Positions 8,084-16,244 of a stretch of 36,532 nt of DNA are shown one piece after another (within the stretch, counting starts at the first letter, position 1; the number at the start of each line of letters is the position of its first letter). The notes beneath the pieces are model-generated. The model was not told where the DNA came from, made no database searches, and saw only the letters and a list, made by a program, of their open reading frames with translations. Source of the DNA: an uncultured Verrucomicrobiales bacterium. Lineage in GTDB: Bacteria > Verrucomicrobiota > Verrucomicrobiia > Verrucomicrobiales > DEV007. A program made the position numbers and the translations under genes. Location: assembly GCA_913058215.1 (NCBI GenBank), contig CAJXQE010000027.1, positions 1 to 36,532 on the forward strand, in the 5' to 3' direction.

Positions 8084-9502
8084 ATGGATCTTTCTCAATT
8101 TCAAAACCGTCGAAGTTTTCTTTCTCAAGCCGGAATCGGTTTCGGCTCGGCTGCATTGACTGGATTAATGGCTCGCGATATTGCGAACGGAGCAGTTTCC
8201 CCGTCCGGCGATAAACCTTACCTGACCGGAAAAGGAAAAGTGAAACGTGTCATTTTTCTCTGTATGGCTGGCGGGCCGTCTCATCTTGAAACCTTCGATT
8301 ACAAACCGCAGCTGGATGAACTCAACGGGAAGCCCATGCCGGAGTCTTTCACCAAAGGCCAGCCGATCGCTCAACTCCAGGGGCAGCAACTTAAAGTTCA
8401 GGGACACCTGACGAAGTTTGGGAAATACGGAAAGAATGGTCAGGTCATTTCCGACTTTCTTCCGTTTCACCAAAAGATGGCTGATGATATCTGTATCGTG
8501 AATTCGATGGTCACAGAGCAGATCAATCACGATCCGGCTCACACGTTTATGAATACGGGCACCGCGATCAGTGGCCGCCCGTCGATGGGGTCATGGATTA
8601 ATTATGGGCTTGGCAGTGAAGCCGATGACCTTCCCGGGTTTGTCGTGATGACGAGCGTCGGCGGACGCAATCCGCAACCGATTGCCTCGCGGCAATGGTC
8701 AGCGGGATTTCTTCCAAGTCGCTACCAGGGCGTTGAATTTAATTCTGCCGGCGATCCGGTTCACTACCTCAGTAATCCCAAGGGCGTCACCGGTGTTCAA
8801 CAAAGGAAGCTGGTCGAGACAATAAGAAGGCTGGACCAACGTCGCAACGAGGTCGTCGACAATCCTGAGATTTCGACACGGATTGCGGCTTACGAAATGG
8901 CCTTCAAAATGCAGACATCCGTTCCGGAATTGATGGATGTGTCGAAGGAGCCGAAACATGTATTGGAGCGGTATGGAGCAACTCCGGGCGATGGCTCTTT
9001 TGCTTCGAATTGTCTACTCGCCCGCCGTCTCGCAGAACGTGGAGTGCGCTTTATTCATCTCTATCACCGCGGGTGGGACCATCATGGTGGGCTCGTGAAA
9101 TACATGAATACCTGTTGCGGTCTAACCGATAAACCGACCTGGGCATTGCTGACAGATTTGAAGGAACGCGGAATGCTCGATGATACCCTGATCGTCTGGG
9201 GTGGGGAATTTGGGCGTACTCCGATGTTTCAGGGAAAAGGCGGAGCAGGACGGGATCATCACATCAAGGGCTTTTCCATGTGGATGGCCGGAGGAGGGGT
9301 GAAAGCTGGAACGACCTATGGAGCGACGGACGAGTTGGGATACAACGCTGTCGAAGATGTCGTTCACGTGCGCGACCTTCACGCCACCATGCTGCATTTG
9401 ATGGGAATCGAATCCGGACGCTTCAGCGTGAAACACCAGGGACTCGATATGCGTCTCACCGGTGTCGAAACCGCGAAGGTGATCAAGGGGGTGTTGAGCT
9501 AG
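8084..9502 (+). CDS. DUF1501 protein, Tat-exported
   Basis: A 472-residue DUF1501 family member, related in fold to the sulfatase/alkaline phosphatase superfamily. The N-terminus has a twin-arginine signal (NRRSFLSQAGIGFGSAAL, Arg9-Arg10), so it is probably folded with cofactor or metal before export. Family landmarks are FLCMAGGPSHLETFDYKP near residue 62, then ITEQINHDPAHTF-like histidine sites, VWGGEFGRTP and GRDHH towards the C-terminus. It starts 4 bp after the PSCyt1/DUF1549/DUF1553 gene and must be co-transcribed with it. The catalytic function of DUF1501 is unknown. It is paralogous to the genes at 28480-29979 and 36413-36491. It is the last gene of the plus-strand block and faces the SGNH hydrolase tail to tail. 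Confidence 0.94.
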   Translation: MDLSQFQNRRSFLSQAGIGFGSAALTGLMARDIANGAVSPSGDKPYLTGKGKVKRVIFLCMAGGPSHLETFDYKPQLDELNGKPMPESFTKGQPIAQLQGQQLKVQGHLTKFGKYGKNGQVISDFLPFHQKMADDICIVNSMVTEQINHDPAHTFMNTGTAISGRPSMGSWINYGLGSEADDLPGFVVMTSVGGRNPQPIASRQWSAGFLPSRYQGVEFNSAGDPVHYLSNPKGVTGVQQRKLVETIRRLDQRRNEVVDNPEISTRIAAYEMAFKMQTSVPELMDVSKEPKHVLERYGATPGDGSFASNCLLARRLAERGVRFIHLYHRGWDHHGGLVKYMNTCCGLTDKPTWALLTDLKERGMLDDTLIVWGGEFGRTPMFQGKGGAGRDHHIKGFSMWMAGGGVKAGTTYGATDELGYNAVEDVVHVRDLHATMLHLMGIESGRFSVKHQGLDMRLTGVETAKVIKGVLS

Positions 9503-9541
9503 ATCCGCCGGGATCCTCGAAGCGATTTGTCAGGATCACGA
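9502..9541. terminator. Inverted repeats between convergent genes, possible weak terminator
   Basis: The 49-bp gap between convergent stop codons holds GATCC-GCCG-GGATC (9502-9515) and a looser CCTCG...CGAGG pair (about 9515-9541). Neither is followed by a T-tract, so intrinsic termination is uncertain. The position between two converging transcripts is the main argument. Confidence 0.3.
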
Positions 9542-9551
9542 GGGGAAGGAA

Positions 9552-10304
9552 TTACTGCTCAATGGTTTTCCGAATAGCGGTGGCCACTGCATCCCCCAGT
9601 AATTTTGAGCCTTCATCGGTAAAGTGTACGTCGCCGGCTTTCTTTCCGTATTTTTCCATCTTCCCGGCAATCACCTTGTGAAGGTCATTGATGACAACTC
9701 CGTGGCGTTTCATCACCTCGATCGCTGCCTGATTGTAAACTGAATCGTCACCAACTTTTCGACCAGCCTCACCCTCGGGAACCGGAGTCGTCGTCGCAAA
9801 AATCAAAGTCGCGCCTGTCTCTTTCAGTCTGGTTACAATTGTCTCCAGGTTCTCAGCATACTTCTCCGGCGTATGTGTCAGGGAGCCGTTTACCTTGTCT
9901 CGATTTCCTTGAGTTTTGGACTTGGGGTTGCGATAGCAAAGATCCCATAAGCCCCAGTTGAAGTGGATCAGATCCCATTTGCCGTTTTTCTCTGCCAACC
10001 ATTTTGGAAGCCCGCTAATTCCCATCGCGGTATGGCCGGCATTTCCGGGGACACGATGGACATTGGCAACTCCTTTGAGGCCTTCACGCGCAGCAACGGT
10101 GTAGCCGATGGAAATGGAATCTCCGATGATCAACACTCGTGGTAGCGCCGGATCATCCACCACCTTGGCGAAAGCTGAGTTTTTCTTCCTGACCTTCTTT
10201 GAGGCTTCACCGGGAAGGGTGGTTCCTTTTTCGTCAGCCGTTACCACGGATGCAAATACTAACAAGGCAATACAGGTGTTCCAAATTCTCATAGGCTTAC
10301 TCAT
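9552..10304 (-). CDS. Exported SGNH/GDSL-family hydrolase
   Basis: About 250 residues. The SGNH blocks are visible: nucleophile block I (VLIIGDSISIGYT), a block III-like HFNWGLWDL, and block V DVHFTDEG carrying the Asp-x-His pair. Such enzymes are carbohydrate or lipid esterases. Three in-frame ATGs occur at 10319, 10304 and 10292. Both of the later ones give a good signal peptide (MRIWNTCIALLVFASVVTADE). I take 10304, whose start overlaps the DUF885 stop by 8 bases; 10292 is equally possible. It is the last gene of the long minus-strand operon. Deacylation of an O-acetylated sugar is a reasonable guess from the context, which includes a sialate O-acetylesterase, but the substrate is unknown. 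Confidence 0.88.
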   Translation of the reverse strand: MSKPMRIWNTCIALLVFASVVTADEKGTTLPGEASKKVRKKNSAFAKVVDDPALPRVLIIGDSISIGYTVAAREGLKGVANVHRVPGNAGHTAMGISGLPKWLAEKNGKWDLIHFNWGLWDLCYRNPKSKTQGNRDKVNGSLTHTPEKYAENLETIVTRLKETGATLIFATTTPVPEGEAGRKVGDDSVYNQAAIEVMKRHGVVINDLHKVIAGKMEKYGKKAGDVHFTDEGSKLLGDAVATAIRKTIEQ

Positions 10305-11994
10305 AACAAATAGCTTCATCCAGTAGCAAGGATTTCACGAAGATTGGCGGAGGGGATCCGAAGGCCATCAAGCGCTCGTGGAATGTTTTCAGTTCGAAAC
10401 GGCTACCCCAGGATTTTTCTGTCTCTGCCCGGATATCGACTACCTCCATATAGCCGGCGAAGTAAGTGGAAAGCTGAACAGATGTGAGAAGGGAACGTCG
10501 GTATTTTCCTGCAGCTTCACGTTCCTCTTGAAAGGCGTCATTGACCATCAAGTCCATAGCAGTTGCTTCGTCGATGCCATCGAGGTGGATCATCTGATCC
10601 AGCAAAGCGTTGGCCACTCCTCGAAGGTTCCATTTTTTTACGACGAGGCGCATCAGCAGATCGCCGGGGAGGAACCCTTCGTCCATCATCATGCTTTCAG
10701 TGTAAACAGCCCAGCCTTCGATGAAAGTCCCGGAGGAAAGCACAGAACGGAGTCGGCTTGAGTTCTCATTTGATCGGAGCAGTTGGACATAGTGGCCGGG
10801 CATTGCCTCGTGAACGGTCAGGTTGTGGAGGGAGCGATGATTGTACTCGCGAAGAAATGATTGGACCTGTTCTTCGGTCCAGTCTTTCGGCGGAGGTGAC
10901 ACGGCGTAAAAAGTCTTCCCTTCACGCTCGAGTGGGCCGGGTGCATCGCAATAAGCGACCGAAACACCCCGACGAAACTCGGGCATCAGAATGATCTCCA
11001 CTGGCGCATCCGGGATCGGGGCCAATTCGTTTTTCCGAACAAAATCTGTAGTGATTTCAAGGGAGTGATAAGCCGCATCAACAACACCCTCTGCACTCGG
11101 CGCATCGTCGCAGGCAAACTCGAGGCATTTTCGAATGAGTTCCTTTTTCTCTTCCGGAGTCGGGTTCGGGGAAGGGGAGAATTCAGAGTGATGTTCCCGA
11201 TAGATTTGTTCCGACAATTCGTACATCTCCTGATGCAGATTTGTCATTTCGGACTCAGCCCGGGCGCGAAGCTCCTCCGGCGAAAGAGTGCTGAAGAGAT
11301 CGAAGTCAAATTTTTCGCGAAAGAGCGTTTCGCTGATTCGTGGATTCCCCTTAGCCCCGGGGAATAGTTCGGTCTCAAGCCAGGATTGCTGACTCTCGAC
11401 CGCTTGCCGCGCAATGGCAATCGCATCTGCCAGGTCGGCTTTAAGCGCTTCGGGAAGTTGTTCAAGTTCGGGCACGAGAAAGGCCTCGAGTAGTTGGAGG
11501 ATTCCTTTGTTTTGTTCTATTGCCGTTTCAGCATGGATAGAGGGAACCAATTCAGGAATCAGGGAAGCGCGGGCCTGTTCAAACAAGCGCGGAAACTTCC
11601 GGCAACGACTCGCGGCGTGAGCGAGCCTGTCCTCTAGTGGGGCGAAGTCGCGGGACATCAAAGAATATATCGCATTTCCGGGTAAGCCGGAATAGACCAG
11701 GGGATTCCATTCCCATTCACGAAGTGTTTCAATCTGCCAGATCTCTTTTCTGAGAGCTTGTTCGAGAAGTGCGAAGTCTACCTGATTATCGCGGGACAAT
11801 TCTGGATGCTCGACCTTTCCTAATTCCGAGAGAAATCCCTTTGCAGAATTCGCGGCAAGGTCCCGAGCTGCTTGATCGGATTCATCCAGGTGTGCATCGT
11901 AACGATGATCACCAAGGCAGGTAGCGGTGACGGGATAGGTCTCCAGCAAATTCTCAAGATAGCGTTCGGCAATTTCTGTAAAAGTGGTGTTCAT
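10297..11994 (-). CDS. DUF885 family metallopeptidase-like protein
   Basis: A 565-residue DUF885 protein, full length for the family. The signature TVHEAMPGHYVQ (His395-Glu396 and His401) fits a zinc site of the HExxPGH type, and EGWAVYTESMM further on matches the second conserved block. The N-terminus (MNTTFTEIAERYLENLL) has no signal peptide, so the protein is probably cytoplasmic, whereas many DUF885 members are exported lipoproteins. It lies 15 bp downstream of the M24 aminopeptidase gene; the two are likely translated together and may act in sequence on small peptides. Peptidase function is inferred from the motif. Confidence 0.88.
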   Translation of the reverse strand: MNTTFTEIAERYLENLLETYPVTATCLGDHRYDAHLDESDQAARDLAANSAKGFLSELGKVEHPELSRDNQVDFALLEQALRKEIWQIETLREWEWNPLVYSGLPGNAIYSLMSRDFAPLEDRLAHAASRCRKFPRLFEQARASLIPELVPSIHAETAIEQNKGILQLLEAFLVPELEQLPEALKADLADAIAIARQAVESQQSWLETELFPGAKGNPRISETLFREKFDFDLFSTLSPEELRARAESEMTNLHQEMYELSEQIYREHHSEFSPSPNPTPEEKKELIRKCLEFACDDAPSAEGVVDAAYHSLEITTDFVRKNELAPIPDAPVEIILMPEFRRGVSVAYCDAPGPLEREGKTFYAVSPPPKDWTEEQVQSFLREYNHRSLHNLTVHEAMPGHYVQLLRSNENSSRLRSVLSSGTFIEGWAVYTESMMMDEGFLPGDLLMRLVVKKWNLRGVANALLDQMIHLDGIDEATAMDLMVNDAFQEEREAAGKYRRSLLTSVQLSTYFAGYMEVVDIRAETEKSWGSRFELKTFHERLMAFGSPPPIFVKSLLLDEAICYE

Positions 11995-12009
11995 GCTTGA
12001 CGGAATAAA

Positions 12010-13170
12010 TCACTTCCAGTCCAGGCCTTCCGGCAATCGGTTGAGGTTCTCGAAACCATCGGCAGTGACGATGACCATGTCTTCCACCCGAACTCCGCCC
12101 AGGTTTTTCTGGTAGAGTCCCGGCTCGACGGTGAGAGCGTCGCCTTCGAGTAGTTCGATCCCGCTAGCATCCAATAGAGGCGGTTCGTGAACGTCCAGTC
12201 CGATTCCGTGACCAGTTCCGTGATGCATGGTACAGAATGAAGGCGGCGCTCCTTCCGGTGGAAAACCGACCTGGAATCCTTGAGACCTCAATTCTTCAGT
12301 GGTTGCCGCGTGAACTGTCGAACCGAAAACCCCGGGGCGAATAGTGTCACAGGCAGCTTCTTTCGCCCGGCAAACGGCCTGGTGCATTTTTTTGACTTCC
12401 GCAGGAATGTCTCCGTGGACGACCGTTCGGGTACAGTCACCGCAATAGTGGGAATCCTGACAGGTGGGAAAGATATCCACGATCACCGGTTGGCCGGTTC
12501 GTAGCTCGCCATCGCCATGATGATGGCAGGATGCACCCTGAGGTCCGCCAGCGATGATGAATTTAGGGCCGCTGAATCCACGCTCCATCAGAAAAATATT
12601 CACAGCTACGTGAACTCGTTCCGAAGTAAGAGGGGACCCCTGGTGGATCAGCACACCTTCATCGTTGGTATCAGCCCGGGCGATCATTTCGCAGGCAAAC
12701 CGGATCGCGTCTTCAGTGATGCTCTGGGCGTGCCGAAGCTTTTCGATCTCTTCAGCGGATTTCTGGCGACGCTCGCGAACTCCCATTTGAAGGTCGCAGG
12801 CAACATCGATTTTCGCGTCCTTGAGGACATGGGCAAAACTGAAGGGAAGTGATCGGTCCGCAACGACTTCATTCACTCCTGCTTGATGGAGGCATTCGGC
12901 GGCTGCTTGAGCGGTGGCAATCTCGCGATCAGCTGAAAGTCCACCTTCCGGTGTGAAGTCAGCAGGAACTACGATGCTGTCGGCCTTGATTGCCTTGAGC
13001 GCCCGGTCCAGTTCGACATCGCGTACGATACAAATAGTTTTCTTGGTTTCACCCTCTGCCGCAATTTCGAGAAAGACTACGGGGTCTCCCACTGCAAATG
13101 GAACGCAGTGATAGAGCGCGCTATTGCTCAAGGGGATTCCGGCGCGGATTGTGGACTTGGTGGGAGGCAT
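12010..13170 (-). CDS. M24 family (Xaa-Pro type) aminopeptidase
   Basis: A 386-residue pita-bread metallopeptidase with no signal peptide, so cytoplasmic. An N-terminal creatinase-like domain covers roughly 1-150, then the M24 catalytic domain. The five metal ligands are visible: Asp232 in VDIFPT, Asp245 in CGDCTRT, His in HHGTGHGIGLDVHE, Glu in TVEPGLY and Glu in VRVEDMV. The first two ligands are 13 residues apart rather than the 11 of classic aminopeptidase P, as in the DIFP...GDxTRT subgroup of M24 enzymes. It removes N-terminal residues, often before proline. It sits 18 bp after a sulfatase gene and 15 bp before DUF885, an unusual place for a peptidase in a carbohydrate operon. Confidence 0.93.
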   Translation of the reverse strand: MPPTKSTIRAGIPLSNSALYHCVPFAVGDPVVFLEIAAEGETKKTICIVRDVELDRALKAIKADSIVVPADFTPEGGLSADREIATAQAAAECLHQAGVNEVVADRSLPFSFAHVLKDAKIDVACDLQMGVRERRQKSAEEIEKLRHAQSITEDAIRFACEMIARADTNDEGVLIHQGSPLTSERVHVAVNIFLMERGFSGPKFIIAGGPQGASCHHHGDGELRTGQPVIVDIFPTCQDSHYCGDCTRTVVHGDIPAEVKKMHQAVCRAKEAACDTIRPGVFGSTVHAATTEELRSQGFQVGFPPEGAPPSFCTMHHGTGHGIGLDVHEPPLLDASGIELLEGDALTVEPGLYQKNLGGVRVEDMVIVTADGFENLNRLPEGLDWK

Positions 13171-13188
13171 GGTAATTGAGCTTTAGAG

Positions 13189-14763
13189 TTAATTTCTGAT
13201 GACAAAGGGTTTTCGATTTAAGGGGGCGCTTCGCCCCTTGTCAGGGCGTGTCAGCTTTTTGAGGAGAGCCTGCATTTCTTTCCGTTTTTCGGCCTCAGTG
13301 AAATACAAGTTGGTGGTTTCTCCGGGATCTTTCCCCAGATGATAAAGATGTCCATCTGCGTCGGGCGCAGTTTCCGGGAGGGCATACTCCTTGAGGATTC
13401 CCTTTTCGTATCCGTTCCCTCCTGAACCCTTGTGATCGAGATATTTCCAGTCTCCTTGTCGCAACTGAAAATCTCCTCTGAAACTTTGCGTGAGCATATG
13501 GGACCGAACGGACTTCTTCTCTTCCTGCGCGCCGAGCATCACGGGTAGCATGTCGAAACTGTCTACAGCTGCATCGTCAGGGAGTTCGTAGCCAACCACC
13601 GATGCAAGGGTAGCAAAAATATCGGTCGTGTTGGTTAACTGATCGGAAACTTGTCCCGCGGGAATTCTGTCGGGCCAGCGGGCGATGAAGGGGACGCGGT
13701 GGCCGCCTTCCCATCCGTCGCGTTTCATCCCGCGGAATCCTCCGGCTGCATCGTGATTGTGATCTCTCCTCATCCAATCGGTATGAACCGTTTCGGGGCC
13801 GTTGTCCGAATTGAACAGAACGAGGGTGTTGTCGTCGATTTCAAGCTCATCGAGCGCGTCGAGTAATCGACCGGTCAAAGTGTCGAGTTCGCGAATAAAG
13901 TCTCCTCGCGGTCCGGCTTCAGTCGCTCCGGCGAATTCTTTCGCGGGTAGGACAGGAGCGTGGGAAATTTGAGTGGAGAAGACGGCGAAGAAGGGTTTGT
14001 CAGGGTGTTCTCTTCGGTGCGTATTGATAAACTGGAGAGTGTGATCGAGAAATAGAATGTCGGCATCGATGAATTCATAATCCGGCGCCATCCATCCCTC
14101 ATCATTGTCCCATCGCCACTTTCCCCCGGGGTTGGGCAGATTCTTTTGAAGGTGTCGTTGACTGGCAGGAACGGGAACCATTCCGTTTTTGATGTAGATA
14201 TAAAGAGGGTCTGTTGTGGGACAATTCGGAGTGATAAATGACTCATCGAATCCGCGGCGATTTGGTCCGTCCTCCAAGGGGGTGCTCTTTTCGTAATTAA
14301 TGAGCAGGGAATTCTCGAAGCCTCCTCGAAGGCGTTCTCCGGCGTCATCATACCAGGTGAGCCCGACATGCCATTTTCCGAAAATTCCGGTCCGGTAGCC
14401 CTGCTTCTTCAGCATGTCGGCAATGGTTAACTCTCCAGGTGCAAGATAGCTTGGTCCGCTGGGGCCTTCAAAGGCGGTAGAGCGTCGCCCTGTGCGAAAA
14501 ACCTGTTGGCCGGAAAAGAGACCGTAGCGAGAAGGGGAACAAATCGTCGAAGGACTGTGGGCATCGAGAAATTTGATTCCCTCGGAAGCCATTTGATCGA
14601 GTCGCGGTGTCTGGTAGGCGGCGTCAGAGTTGTAGGTGGATAGATCTCCGTATCCTAGATCATCCGCGTAGACAATGATGATGTTAGGCAAGTCGTCGGC
14701 GAACCCCTTCGGGATCGCCAGCGCCAGGATCGCCAACGCAATTCTTTGGGGCCAGTAATTCAT
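13189..14763 (-). CDS. Exported sulfatase (S1 family, CSPSR type)
   Basis: A 524-residue arylsulfatase-like enzyme. The signal peptide covers residues 1-22 (MNYWPQRIALAILALAIPKG). The metal site starts with Asp34-Asp35 in YADDLGYGD. The formylglycine precursor is Cys75 in CSPSR. The GKWHVG motif is intact, and FNSDNGPE supplies the second metal pair. The C-terminal subdomain ends with the usual LYHLGKDPGETTNLY block. It lies 8 bp downstream of the dehydrogenase gene and 18 bp upstream of the M24 peptidase gene. It differs clearly from the other two sulfatases of the window in the Cys motif and flanks, so it probably removes a different sulfate ester. A maturase must be supplied from elsewhere in the genome. 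Confidence 0.95.
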   Translation of the reverse strand: MNYWPQRIALAILALAIPKGFADDLPNIIIVYADDLGYGDLSTYNSDAAYQTPRLDQMASEGIKFLDAHSPSTICSPSRYGLFSGQQVFRTGRRSTAFEGPSGPSYLAPGELTIADMLKKQGYRTGIFGKWHVGLTWYDDAGERLRGGFENSLLINYEKSTPLEDGPNRRGFDESFITPNCPTTDPLYIYIKNGMVPVPASQRHLQKNLPNPGGKWRWDNDEGWMAPDYEFIDADILFLDHTLQFINTHRREHPDKPFFAVFSTQISHAPVLPAKEFAGATEAGPRGDFIRELDTLTGRLLDALDELEIDDNTLVLFNSDNGPETVHTDWMRRDHNHDAAGGFRGMKRDGWEGGHRVPFIARWPDRIPAGQVSDQLTNTTDIFATLASVVGYELPDDAAVDSFDMLPVMLGAQEEKKSVRSHMLTQSFRGDFQLRQGDWKYLDHKGSGGNGYEKGILKEYALPETAPDADGHLYHLGKDPGETTNLYFTEAEKRKEMQALLKKLTRPDKGRSAPLNRKPFVIRN

Positions 14764-14771
14764 GTCTGAGG

Positions 14772-16244
14772 CTATTTTGGGATTTCGTTGAGGGTATAGT
14801 AGGCACTACGGTGGAGCGGTTCTTCGCCAATTGCAGACCGAAGCGCCCCAATATCAAAATCGTGAACGTGACCCTGCACGAGTCCTTCAATTTGGAGCTT
14901 AACGGTCAAGCCGTCATCGGAAACCTCCGCCTTCTTCACCGTAGGTGTAGTCTGGTCGACTTCGGGACTTCCGTATCCTTGCTGATAAACGTGAGTGAAA
15001 GTCTGGAGGCGGTAATTCTCAGGATCGCTAGCCAGGGCCGGATTGACTGATTTGGTGAATGTTAGTGCGAAGCCTTCTGGTTGAGCGTTGATCTCTTTCA
15101 ACTCAAAAGGTGTCTTCCCAGTCCAGTCGATTCGCTCAAGCACATTCGACTTCGCCCCCCGGACCGGCCACCCGCGATTGGTTCCGCCGGTGAGAAGTTG
15201 GCCTCCCGGAGTGAAGTGACAATTGAGAATACCGGTGGAGAGGCCTTCCCGAAACGGGTAGCACGCTCCCTGCCATACGCCATTCACTTCCTCCATCGTC
15301 GCTCGCATCATGATGCTGAGGGTATAGTCTCCAATGAAAATCTGCCCGGCGAATGGTCCGAATTTCCCATCGGTTTGATCCACCACAAATCCGGAAATGG
15401 ACCGGCCCATGCGGCGAAATGGAAACACGACAGCGTAGGGGACCAGTTCCTTGACTCGTTTCCGTTCGATCTCGAGTCGGGAAGGTGTATTGGGCTCGAT
15501 GGGTTTTGGCCCCATGTTCGGGGCAGATTCATACCAGTTGAAACTGATTGGATGTCCCATGAATCCGCCGGGCTTAAGGTGTTTGAGAGAACACGATCCG
15601 TTCCACGGTCCCTGGCTCTCGGCGTAGATCATGGTGCCGTGACCGTTGTCCCCGACGCCGAGGGGGCTTCGAATACCGCTGCAAACAGGAATTGCTTTTC
15701 CATCCGGCGTAATCTTCAGGGCCCATCCGCGAAACAGTTCAGATGAATGATAAGATTTTGATAAGCCAAGGGCGACCCAGGTATTTCCATCCCGATCAGG
15801 TTTAGAGCCCAGTGCGAATTCGTGATAAGTTCCGAAGCCCCAGGAATCATTTACGGTTTCGAATCGATCAGCGCGTCCATCTCCATTCTGGTCGCTGATC
15901 CGGGTGAGTTCGGTCGCGTGGGTCGCGAGAAATGCGCCGTCACGGTAAGCGAGGCCCAGCAGTTCATCCATTCCTGCAGCAAATTTGTGATAGCGCGGTT
16001 CAGGATGTTCTTCAGAAAGCCCCTCCACCAGGAAAATATCACCCCGACGTGTACCGATTGCCACTCTTCCGTCAGGCAGAGTGGCGAAACATCCCGCTTC
16101 TATATAGTGGGGGGTGGAAACTGGTATTTCGGTGATCCGGTAAAACTCAGCTTCACGTTCAGCGGTGCCCCACTCGTCCCCGAGCGGTTCGGCTGACAAA
16201 CTCGCGCAAAAGAAAACGGTGATCAGACAGGTGAAGATTTTCAT
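14772..16244 (-). CDS. DUF7133/sorbosone dehydrogenase-like beta-propeller protein
   Basis: A 490-residue exported protein (signal peptide about 1-18, CASLSAEP end) resembling the PQQ-type glucose/sorbosone dehydrogenase propellers of PVC bacteria, often annotated DUF7133 or membrane-bound dehydrogenase domain. Propeller repeats are visible (LPDGRVAIGTRRGDIFLVEG, ISDQNGDGRADRFETV, DRDGNTWVALG, FTPGGQLLTGGTNRGW). The last 110 residues form a beta-sandwich tail. Its ATG (16242-16244) overlaps the TGA of the pentaheme cytochrome gene as ATGA, so translation is coupled and the two products are likely partners. In many relatives the propeller and cytochrome are one polypeptide; here they are two. 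PQQ binding cannot be verified by eye. Sugar oxidation is an inference from family and partner. Confidence 0.83.
   Translation of the reverse strand: MKIFTCLITVFFCASLSAEPLGDEWGTAEREAEFYRITEIPVSTPHYIEAGCFATLPDGRVAIGTRRGDIFLVEGLSEEHPEPRYHKFAAGMDELLGLAYRDGAFLATHATELTRISDQNGDGRADRFETVNDSWGFGTYHEFALGSKPDRDGNTWVALGLSKSYHSSELFRGWALKITPDGKAIPVCSGIRSPLGVGDNGHGTMIYAESQGPWNGSCSLKHLKPGGFMGHPISFNWYESAPNMGPKPIEPNTPSRLEIERKRVKELVPYAVVFPFRRMGRSISGFVVDQTDGKFGPFAGQIFIGDYTLSIMMRATMEEVNGVWQGACYPFREGLSTGILNCHFTPGGQLLTGGTNRGWPVRGAKSNVLERIDWTGKTPFELKEINAQPEGFALTFTKSVNPALASDPENYRLQTFTHVYQQGYGSPEVDQTTPTVKKAEVSDDGLTVKLQIEGLVQGHVHDFDIGALRSAIGEEPLHRSAYYTLNEIPK

Noticed and set aside
15081..15746. 221-codon plus-strand ORF
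   Set aside because: Antisense shadow of the dehydrogenase gene, with no domain or start signal.
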